Origin: a bacterium
GTDB taxonomy: Bacteria; Verrucomicrobiota; Verrucomicrobiae; Opitutales; Opitutaceae
Direction of reading: 5' to 3'
Length of the DNA: 5,476 nt
NCBI GenBank assembly: GCA_021780625.1
Contig: JAJXYI010000120.1
Location: forward strand, 1-5,476
The notes below the pieces were generated by a model. It did not search any database and was not told the DNA's origin. It saw only the letters and a list, made by a program, of their open reading frames with translations. Shown here one piece after another: positions 1 through 5,476 of the stretch; the stretch's first letter is position 1, and each line of letters begins with the position of its first letter. Position numbers and translations under genes: made by a program.

Positions 1-958
1 CGGACGGGACGTTCCCGTGCATCCACGGGGCATCCAGGAAAAGCGAACGCACTCCGCCCGTGACCGCGGCCCGCTCCCCTGGCGGCGAGGAGCGCCACCA
101 GGCGCCCGACTCGTGCAGGAGGGCCAGGTCCGCCGGACCCGACGCCGCCGGATGGTCCTCGGAATAGCGCACGACGAACACGAACTCCGCGCCCCGCCCG
201 GGCGCGAGTTCCACCTCCCGGCTCTGCAGCCCGGCCAGCGCCATCTCGTATTGAAGAACACGCGACGGAAGCCCGCCGCCCTCCGCCGCGGGCCGGCCGG
301 TGAGCCGGTGATCCGCTCCGAAGAAATCCCAGCCGTCCGTGCAGTACCCGGCGGCGCCGGTGGCGCAGGCCGCCGCGAGCCAGGGGTGGCGTCCCCCATC
401 CATCGGCTGGTTCTGCCTTGCGAGCAGGACCCAGCCCAGGGCCGGATCCCGGACGGGATGAAAATCGATGTAGTGCGAGGTGTAGGCCTCGTTGTTGCGA
501 ACCGCCCCCTCGTCCGCCAGGCCGAGGTCCTGCGCCAGCAGCACGTCGATCCGCCTCGGGGCGGAACCGGTGTTCACGACGCTCACCATCCAGGCCCAGG
601 CAGGGAGATCGGGGTGCAGCCGGAGTGTCGTGGAGCACACGAGTTCTCCGCCCGCGGGAGACCAGGTCGCAGCCCTCCCGTCGTGCGCGAACGGGAGCCC
701 GGCCCCCGCCAGCGCGAGCGCGCAGCCGCTGACACGGTCGCGCAGCAGGATTCGGAATAATCCGTCCGCGGCCGGCCCCGGAAGCACCTGGTTGATCAGC
801 GTGCCCCGGTGCCGGATCGCGAACACTCCCCCGTTCGGAAGCAGCTCCACCGACAGTTGCGACCCGTTGCGAAGCTCGGCCAGGCCGAAGCCCTGCCGGT
901 CCGCCACGGCGATGCGCCGGAGGCCGGCATCGTCCCTGTTCGCAGCTGTACGGTTCAT
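1..958 (-). CDS. GH94-family phosphorylase, 1,2-beta-oligoglucan phosphorylase-like (N-terminal part, 3' end outside window)
   Basis: Reading leftward from the ATG at 958, the frame stays open for 319 codons to the window edge, so the C-terminal part is missing. The translation starts MNRTAANRDDAGLRR and has no signal peptide, so it is probably cytoplasmic. Residues 35-73 hold LSVELLPNGGVFAI and LINQVL. Residues 143-167 hold QDLGLADEGAVRNNEAY then SHYIDFH. ARQNQP is at 180-185, GYCTDGWDFFG at 204-214 and LPSRVLQYE at 230-238. These match, from memory, the N-terminal beta-sandwich of Listeria 1,2-beta-oligoglucan phosphorylase (about 1,100 residues), which splits sophoro-oligosaccharides with phosphate to release glucose 1-phosphate. 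The catalytic (alpha/alpha)6 domain lies outside the window, so activity cannot be judged. ATG 958 is the first start codon after an in-frame stop at 1034-1036; no Shine-Dalgarno precedes it. It follows the transporter genes, which suits intracellular phosphorolysis of imported sugar. Another GH94 specificity remains possible. Confidence 0.8.
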   Translation of the reverse strand, partial: MNRTAANRDDAGLRRIAVADRQGFGLAELRNGSQLSVELLPNGGVFAIRHRGTLINQVLPGPAADGLFRILLRDRVSGCALALAGAGLPFAHDGRAATWSPAGGELVCSTTLRLHPDLPAWAWMVSVVNTGSAPRRIDVLLAQDLGLADEGAVRNNEAYTSHYIDFHPVRDPALGWVLLARQNQPMDGGRHPWLAAACATGAAGYCTDGWDFFGADHRLTGRPAAEGGGLPSRVLQYEMALAGLQSREVELAPGRGAEFVFVVRYSEDHPAASGPADLALLHESGAWWRSSPPGERAAVTGGVRSLFLDAPWMHGNVPS

Positions 959-990
959 TGGAGAGTCGTGGAAGGAGGGATGAGGGAATC

Positions 991-1031
991 GTTCAACTGG
1001 CGGCTCGCCCCTGAACGGCCGCCAGTTGAAC
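991..1031 (-). terminator. Perfect 14-bp inverted repeat between receptor and phosphorylase genes (terminator or processing hairpin)
   Basis: GTTCAACTGGCGGC at 991-1004 is exactly complementary to GCCGCCAGTTGAAC at 1018-1031, with a 13-base loop at 1005-1017. The stem begins 10 bases after the receptor stop codon and ends 32 bases before the phosphorylase ATG. In the direction of transcription it is followed by GATTCCCTCATCCC, which has no T-run, so it is not a classical intrinsic terminator. It could be a weak or partial terminator, a 3'-end stabiliser of the receptor mRNA, or a processing site that sets different levels of receptor and enzyme. The repeat is seen directly; the function is inferred. 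Confidence 0.6.
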
Positions 1032-1041
1032 CCCTACGAGC

Positions 1042-3903
1042 CTAGAACTCGAAGGTTGCGGAGAGCGTGACCTTCCTGGGCGCGACCAGATTGTAGTCCA
1101 TGCCCTGGGAGAGGTTGTTTCCGTAGCCCTGGTAGCTGAGGAACACCAGGGTGTCCTTGCCGAACAGGTTATCCACGTTCAGCTGGAACTTCGCGCGCAC
1201 CTTGCGCGAACCGATGTCGAAGGTGTGCGCATACGCCACGAGCGCCGAATACGTGGTGTAGCTCGGCGAGAGCGTGCGCTGGCCGTTCACGTTGTCCCAG
1301 GGATTTCCATACTGCTGTCCGAGCGAGGTCGCACCCGCGCCGACCTCGAGGCCCCGGAAGGTGTCGTCCGTGAACGAGTACACCGCGAAGACGTTGAACA
1401 TCGACTTCACGAGGTGGCCCGTGATGGTCGGGACGCTCACCGACTTGATCGAGTTCTGGGCGTTGCTCAGGTCCGTCGCGAGCTTCTGGCTCTCGGGGGT
1501 GTTCGCGCCCGCCGCCGCCTGCCAGGTCGACAGGTTCTGGGCGAAGTACGCGGCCGCGTTCGGGCCGTCGTTCTGCTTCTCACCCTTCGGCACCGAATAG
1601 TGCAGCTGGATGCGGAAGTTCTTCGTCGGGCTGGCGGTCAGCTCCAATTCCGTGCCCGTGTACTTCACGTCATACGTGTCGATATACGACATGTTCGCGT
1701 GATAGGTGCCGGGGCCGCCCGTGACCACGCCCGCAGGTCCGATTGCCGTCACCGAGCCGCCCGCCATGAAGTAATCGTTCCAGATGCCCTGGAAGTCAGG
1801 GCTGTCGCCGCCGATCACGTTTTGCGACTTGTCGTTGTAGTAGTTCAGCGACGCGTAGTAGCGGCCGTCCTTGGTGGAGACACGCAGGCCGATGTTCCTG
1901 CCGCGCCCGAAGGACGGGCCGAACACCTTGCCGAAGATGCTCGGCGCCAGGCCGCCGGCGGCGGGCTGGTAGTTGTCCGAGACATTGCCGACGATGCCCA
2001 GCCACGGCGTCACGTAGCCGACGAAGCCCGCCGAGTACGTGTTTCCGGAGCCATTCGCGATGGTCGGGGGATTGCTCGGACCGCGCAGGCCCACCTTCCA
2101 GTTGTCGTAACTGTCGCGGCGCGCGCCCAGCGAGATGTTCAGGCGGTCGTTCCAGAGGCGGGTCAGCGAATACAGGCCGCCGTACTTGATCGTCTGGCGG
2201 GAGTTGAAGTCATACCAGTTGAACGGGAGCGGCTGGTAGACGATGTTCATGCCCTGGTAGGTCGACGGGAGGTTCAGCGCCGCCTGCGGGTGGTCCCAAT
2301 AGACGCGCCCCCACACCATCGACTGCGTCCAGTTGTTCTGGTCGTAGTTGTTCATCACCGTGGCGATGTACTGGCGGGCATTGTAGTCCGTCACCTGACG
2401 TCCGCCCGAGACGCTGAACAGCTGCTTCACCGGCACGCCAAAGACGGTGCGGTCGAAATGATAGGAGAACTGCCCCCGGATCTCGCCAACCTTGTGGTCC
2501 TGGGTCTGCGCATCGAGGAAAAAGTCCGAGTAGCGCTTGCCGTAGTTGGGATTGGGCTGGCCGTTGGGCAGCTGCTGATTCAGGTCGATCGCCTCGCCGA
2601 AACCCAGGCCGCCGCCGGCGCCCTCGAAGTTCTTCGCTTTGGCGTCGTCGACATACCGATACGCCTGGACCGAGAACTCGCAGTTGTCGTTGATCCTCTG
2701 GTCGAGGCTAACCGTGGCGTTGACGTCCTCGGGCTTCAGCAGGCCGTCAGCCGGCGTCACCGCGAAGTCCTCGCTGGGAAGCGCGGCGATCGTCGTGCCG
2801 GTCGGGCCGAAGGTGAACGAATAGGGACGCAGGTAGGCGCCCCAGGCGACGTCGCCGGTGCCCATGGTGCGGGCGCCGCCCGCCCAGTTCATCAGGCCCA
2901 CGCTGGGGGTCCAGACGTAGTAGTGTTGCGGGCCGCCCCAGGCATTCATCTGCGTGACGCCCGGCGCGCCGGCCGTCGTGAGCGGGTTGGAGCCCGAATT
3001 GGCGATCGAGGAGCCCCAGGTTGCGGACGTGGTCTTGCCGTCCCACAGCGAGGCACCGTCCTGCAGCGACTGCGCAAACACGGTCTTTTCCTCCTTCCAG
3101 CCTTCCACCTCGAAGCGGACCTGGGTCTTGTCGCCGATGCGCCAGGTGCCCGCGAGGTCGATCGCGCGCTTCTTGTGGTTGTCGCCCTGCTTCCAGCCCT
3201 TCTCGTTCGCGGCGAGGGCGTTCAGGCGCAAGGCGAAGTTCCTCGTCACCGCCTGGTTCGCGTCGAGCGTGACGCGGTACCCGCCGTAGTTGCTCGTCTG
3301 GTACGACAGGCGGTTGAAGTCCTTGCCGAATTCGGCGACCTTCGTGTACGACGTCATGCTTCCGCCGATGTCGCCGATGCCGAACAGGATCGAGTTCGGG
3401 CCGCTGTCGATCTCGACTCGGTCGAGGTTGTAGGTGTCGAGCACCATGAAGGTCGGGAAGTAATTCTTCGTGGGCGGATTTCCGCCCTGCACGTGGCTGT
3501 CGCCACGGATGCTCACGGACCAGAAGTTGAAGACCTCGCCGCCCGAGGCGCCCGAGATTCCGTTTCGGAAGTCGGTGGGCACCGCGTTGAGCGACCACTT
3601 CAGCATGTCCTGGACGTTGGTGAGCGCCAGGTCGTCGATGAAGGCCCGCGTGATCGACGACATCGCGGCCGGCGTCACCCGGATGGGCGCGCTCTGGCGC
3701 CCGCCCGCGAGCGAGTCGACGGCGGTATAGCCGTTGTCCTTAGCCGTGCTGACGACGAAGGTGTCAAGTTGCACCGGCTGGTCCTGAGTCGGCGGGGGCG
3801 TGGAATCGGCGGGCGCCGTCTGGGCGCGCGCCGATGCCTGAACGCCCAGCGTCAGCGCGGCGGCCAACGCGAAGGATCGATGGATCGGAATCCTCGTATT
3901 CAT
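1042..3903 (-). CDS. TonB-dependent outer-membrane receptor, probably for oligosaccharide uptake
   Basis: This is a complete 953-residue protein that should sit in the outer membrane and import a ligand using TonB/ExbBD energy. Residues 1-27 form a Sec signal peptide: basic MNTRIPIHR, hydrophobic FALAAALTLGV, and an A-R-A site before Q28. A Pro/Thr/Asp/Gln linker leads to a TonB-box-like stretch, VQLDTFVVST (44-53). The plug domain follows, with TPAAMSSITRAFIDDL (77-92), SIRG (131-134) and the conserved-type segment RVEIDSGPNSILFG (162-175) followed by GDIGG. The rest is rich in aromatic and alternating polar residues, as in a 22-strand barrel, and ends LSATFEF with the terminal Phe expected for Bam-dependent insertion. 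Length is normal for the larger receptors of this type. No SusD-like lipoprotein adjoins it. The ATG at 3903 gives a proper signal peptide, although CAAATTCCCC before it is not a Shine-Dalgarno site. The glycan substrate is inferred only from the flanking permease and phosphorylase genes; siderophore uptake is less likely here. Confidence 0.92.
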   Translation of the reverse strand: MNTRIPIHRSFALAAALTLGVQASARAQTAPADSTPPPTQDQPVQLDTFVVSTAKDNGYTAVDSLAGGRQSAPIRVTPAAMSSITRAFIDDLALTNVQDMLKWSLNAVPTDFRNGISGASGGEVFNFWSVSIRGDSHVQGGNPPTKNYFPTFMVLDTYNLDRVEIDSGPNSILFGIGDIGGSMTSYTKVAEFGKDFNRLSYQTSNYGGYRVTLDANQAVTRNFALRLNALAANEKGWKQGDNHKKRAIDLAGTWRIGDKTQVRFEVEGWKEEKTVFAQSLQDGASLWDGKTTSATWGSSIANSGSNPLTTAGAPGVTQMNAWGGPQHYYVWTPSVGLMNWAGGARTMGTGDVAWGAYLRPYSFTFGPTGTTIAALPSEDFAVTPADGLLKPEDVNATVSLDQRINDNCEFSVQAYRYVDDAKAKNFEGAGGGLGFGEAIDLNQQLPNGQPNPNYGKRYSDFFLDAQTQDHKVGEIRGQFSYHFDRTVFGVPVKQLFSVSGGRQVTDYNARQYIATVMNNYDQNNWTQSMVWGRVYWDHPQAALNLPSTYQGMNIVYQPLPFNWYDFNSRQTIKYGGLYSLTRLWNDRLNISLGARRDSYDNWKVGLRGPSNPPTIANGSGNTYSAGFVGYVTPWLGIVGNVSDNYQPAAGGLAPSIFGKVFGPSFGRGRNIGLRVSTKDGRYYASLNYYNDKSQNVIGGDSPDFQGIWNDYFMAGGSVTAIGPAGVVTGGPGTYHANMSYIDTYDVKYTGTELELTASPTKNFRIQLHYSVPKGEKQNDGPNAAAYFAQNLSTWQAAAGANTPESQKLATDLSNAQNSIKSVSVPTITGHLVKSMFNVFAVYSFTDDTFRGLEVGAGATSLGQQYGNPWDNVNGQRTLSPSYTTYSALVAYAHTFDIGSRKVRAKFQLNVDNLFGKDTLVFLSYQGYGNNLSQGMDYNLVAPRKVTLSATFEF

Positions 3904-3943
3904 GGGGAATTTGTCGTGGTGTAGTGTTGGGGTTGACGGGAAA

Positions 3944-3957
3944 CGTGCGGATGCACG
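3944..3957 (-). other. Weak hairpin in the permease-receptor gap (3904-3966)
   Basis: Downstream of the permease stop, the transcript reads CGTGC-ATCC-GCACG followed by TTT: a 5-bp stem, 4-base loop and a very short T-run. It is too weak to call a terminator with confidence. It could equally be part of an operator, since the half-sites are palindromic. I see no convincing -35/-10 pair for the receptor in the 63-base gap, so read-through from the permease genes is the simplest reading. Confidence 0.25.
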
Positions 3958-3966
3958 GAAATCGGT

Positions 3967-5076
3967 TCAGTTCTTGCCTCCGGTCAGGGCAATGCCCTCG
4001 ACGAAGCTGCGCTGGGCCACGAGGAACAGCGCGATGATCGGCAGGACCACCAGCGTGCTGGCGGCCATCAGGGTGTGCCAGTCGGTCAGCCCGCTCTTCT
4101 GCTGCAGCGACTGCAGTGCGAGCGCCAGGGTGAAGTCCCTCTCATTTGTCAGGTAGATCAGCGGTCCGAGAAAATCATTCCAGGTGCCCAGGAAGGTGAA
4201 CAGGCCGACGACCACCAGGGCCGGCTTGCACAGCGGAAGGATCACCTGCCAGAAGATCCGAAACTCGCTGCAGCCGTCGATGCGCGCCGCCTCGGAGAGT
4301 TCCTTTGGGATGGTTCGGAAGAACTGGCGCAGCAGGAAGACGTTGAAGGCGCCCGCGAAAAACGAGCCCACCCACAGCGGCTGCAACGTGCCCACCCAGC
4401 CGAGCGAACGGAACATCGCATACAGCGGCACCATCACCACCGGGAACGGGATCATCATCGTCGCCAGCAGCAGTCCAAAAACAAAGTCCCTTCCCTTCCA
4501 CTCGAGGCGCGCAAATCCGTACGCCGCGAGCGCACTCGAGAGCACCGTGCCCGTGACGTTGAGCACGCACAGAAGCACCGTGTTCGCGAGGTAGCGCCAG
4601 AAGTGCTGCATCGCGCGGATCGCCCCCGGGAAGTTGCCCCAGCGCGGGGCGAAAGTGCGCGTGATCGACGACGCCGGCACGATGTACCGATGCCCGTCCG
4701 CCACGCCGACCACTTCGCGCCATGGGCTGGCCACCGACGCGGGCACCGTGTGCAACACCCGCACCGGCATGCTGCGGCCCCCGGCCGGCGTCCAAATCGC
4801 ACCGCTCACGTCGGCCGCGGGAAGCGACACCGGCTCAGAAGCCCCCTCCGGCACCGCCCACACGGACCGCCCCTCCACGAGCGATCCGAGCTTCACCTCG
4901 AGCACGCGTCCGTCCACCACCGCGTGATACCGCCACGGCAGCCACTGCGGCGGGGTCGCCGTCGTCTGCTCCAGCGGCTTGAGCGCCGTCGACAGCATCC
5001 ACAACAGCGGAAGCATGAACACCGCGGCGAACGCGACCAGCAGCACGAGGACGAGGGGGCGTTTCAGCGTTCTCAT
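3967..5076 (-). CDS. ABC sugar transporter inner-membrane permease, MalG/LacG type, with an enlarged periplasmic loop
   Basis: This 369-residue protein is one of two membrane subunits of a CUT1-type carbohydrate importer. Membrane segments are expected at about 7-29, 163-188, 198-222, 233-252, 284-303 and 336-356, giving six helices. The cytoplasmic EAA loop that docks on the ATPase is clear: EAARIDG at 262-268, then VILP at 278-281. The C-terminus FVEGIALTGGKN is typical of MalG-like subunits (FV.G...GAVKG type). Family members are usually near 270-300 residues. The excess lies between PPQWLPW (42-48) and PRWGNFPGA (144-152), which normally lie close together. The start ATG lies 3 bases beyond the stop of the other permease gene and has a purine-rich site upstream, so the two are translationally linked. 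Substrate is not readable from the sequence; the nearby phosphorylase suggests a gluco-oligosaccharide. Confidence 0.93.
   Translation of the reverse strand: MRTLKRPLVLVLLVAFAAVFMLPLLWMLSTALKPLEQTTATPPQWLPWRYHAVVDGRVLEVKLGSLVEGRSVWAVPEGASEPVSLPAADVSGAIWTPAGGRSMPVRVLHTVPASVASPWREVVGVADGHRYIVPASSITRTFAPRWGNFPGAIRAMQHFWRYLANTVLLCVLNVTGTVLSSALAAYGFARLEWKGRDFVFGLLLATMMIPFPVVMVPLYAMFRSLGWVGTLQPLWVGSFFAGAFNVFLLRQFFRTIPKELSEAARIDGCSEFRIFWQVILPLCKPALVVVGLFTFLGTWNDFLGPLIYLTNERDFTLALALQSLQQKSGLTDWHTLMAASTLVVLPIIALFLVAQRSFVEGIALTGGKN
4648..4932 (-). other. Insert domain of about 95 residues in the MalG-like permease (residues 49-143)
   Basis: The segment lies between the first and second membrane helices and should face the periplasm. 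It has no hydrophobic helix and looks beta-rich. Two imperfect units are visible. The first (about residues 61-97) runs V.AVPEG....VSLPAADV to IWTP. The second (about 105-144) runs VVGVADG...IVPASSI to TFAP. Both share the pattern V.V.(E/D)G, then (L/V)PA..(V/I), then an aromatic-x-Pro, which suggests an internal duplication. The function is unknown to me. A role in contacting the solute-binding protein or the substrate is speculation. Confidence 0.55.
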
Positions 5077-5079
5077 GGT

Positions 5080-5476
5080 TCATTCCCCCTGGTAATGCAC
5101 GAACCCCCGCGTCGCACGCGACGCGAGCCACGTGAGCGCCAGCGTGAGCAGGAAGAGCACCCACGCCATCGCGCAGGCGTAGCCCATCTCGCGAAATTCG
5201 AAGGCGTTCTGGTAGAGGTAGACCGCGTAGAACAGCGCCGACCTGTCCGGCCCGCCGTTCGTGAGCATCACAAATGCCGATACGAAGGTCTGCAGCCCGC
5301 CGATGAGGCCGATGATCAGGTTGAAATAGATGACCGGCGAAATCGCAGGCAGCGTGACGTGCCAGAGCCGACGCCACGCGGACGCGCCGTCGATCATCGC
5401 CGCCTCGAGGAGCGTGCGCGGCACGCCCTGGAGCGCCGCGAGGAAGATCACCACCGTGTTTCCACAGACACACACA
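5080..5476 (-). CDS. ABC sugar transporter inner-membrane permease, MalF/UgpA/LacF type (C-terminal part, 5' end outside window)
   Basis: The frame is open from the window edge to the TGA at 5082-5080, giving about 131 residues. The GTG near the edge is almost certainly an internal Val, because the family is usually near 290-320 residues and this is only its C-terminal part. GNTVVIFLAALQGVP leads into the EAA loop, EAAMIDGASAWRRLWHVTLP, which couples the permease to the ATPase. Helices follow at ISPVIYFNLIIGLIGGLQTF and at MGYACAMAWVLFLLTLALT. LTNGGP and the FEFREMGYA segment are typical of this subunit class. It pairs with the adjacent MalG-type gene to form the heterodimeric membrane channel. 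An ATPase and solute-binding protein are needed but are not in the window; the binding protein may lie upstream, and the ATPase may be shared and encoded elsewhere. Confidence 0.92.
   Translation of the reverse strand, partial: VCVCGNTVVIFLAALQGVPRTLLEAAMIDGASAWRRLWHVTLPAISPVIYFNLIIGLIGGLQTFVSAFVMLTNGGPDRSALFYAVYLYQNAFEFREMGYACAMAWVLFLLTLALTWLASRATRGFVHYQGE
5083..5090 (-). promoter_or_regulatory. Ribosome binding site of the MalG-type permease
   Basis: On the minus strand AGGGGGAA lies 6 bases before the ATG at 5076, inside the last codons of the upstream permease gene. It is an acceptable, not perfect, Shine-Dalgarno match. It supports this ATG and, with the 3-base gap between stop and start, translational coupling of the two membrane subunits. 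The receptor and phosphorylase genes lack a comparable site. Confidence 0.5.

Noticed and set aside
17..983. Several plus-strand open frames opposite the phosphorylase gene
   Set aside because: They are Arg/Pro-rich and low-complexity and overlap each other in different frames. The minus strand encodes a clear GH94 N-terminal domain that runs off the window.
971..1045. Plus-strand GGAAGGAGGG followed by an ATG at 980 and a 21-codon frame
   Set aside because: The purine run is almost touching the ATG, which is too close for normal initiation. The peptide is mostly made of the inverted repeat, and it runs against all neighbouring genes.
2747..3598. Minus-strand open frame of 283 codons overlapping the receptor in another frame
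   Set aside because: It is an out-of-frame shadow of the receptor gene with Arg-rich, unstructured composition.
1225..3924. Very long plus-strand open frame (899 codons) opposite the TonB-dependent receptor gene
   Set aside because: It mirrors the receptor gene and arises from GC-rich codon bias. Its translation is dominated by Arg, Val, Ala and His with no recognisable domain, while the minus-strand protein has a signal peptide, plug and barrel features.
3933..3962. TTGACG on the plus strand as a possible -35 box
   Set aside because: It points away from the receptor gene into the antisense of the permease, and no -10-like hexamer lies at the right distance.
4175..4802. Additional minus-strand open frames inside the MalG-type permease gene
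   Set aside because: They are out-of-frame shadows; the 369-residue frame alone has membrane helices and the EAA loop.

Overview
The window is GC-rich and densely coding. It holds four genes, all read from the minus strand, so transcription runs from high to low coordinates. The style of the TonB-dependent receptor (acidic linker, then an LDTFVVST-type TonB box followed by DNGYTAVDSLAGGR, and a C-terminal Phe) resembles receptors of Verrucomicrobiota, especially Opitutaceae. That assignment is recalled family knowledge, not a database result. The organism is Gram-negative in any case, because an outer-membrane receptor is encoded.

In transcription order the layout is as follows. (1) 5476-5080 is the C-terminal part of a MalF/UgpA/LacF-type ABC sugar permease, cut by the window edge. 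(2) 5076-3967 is its MalG/LacG-type partner, starting 3 bases after the stop of the first and carrying an extra segment of about 95 residues between its first two membrane helices. (3) 3903-1042 is a complete 953-residue TonB-dependent outer-membrane receptor. (4) 958-1 is the N-terminal 319 residues of a GH94-type phosphorylase most like 1,2-beta-oligoglucan phosphorylase, running off the window at position 1. A perfect 14-bp inverted repeat with a 13-base loop lies in the 83-base gap between the receptor and the phosphorylase. The 63-base gap between permease and receptor holds only a weak hairpin.

The genes fit one pathway: oligosaccharide crosses the outer membrane through the TonB-dependent receptor, crosses the inner membrane through the ABC permease pair, and is phosphorolysed in the cytoplasm. 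If the phosphorylase is a true 1,2-beta-oligoglucan phosphorylase, the substrate would be beta-1,2-gluco-oligosaccharides (sophoro-oligosaccharides), as in the Listeria innocua locus, but here with an outer-membrane receptor added and no SusD partner visible. The solute-binding protein and ATPase are not in the window.

The whole window is covered by these four genes and two short gaps. I found no RNA genes, mobile elements or CRISPR arrays.
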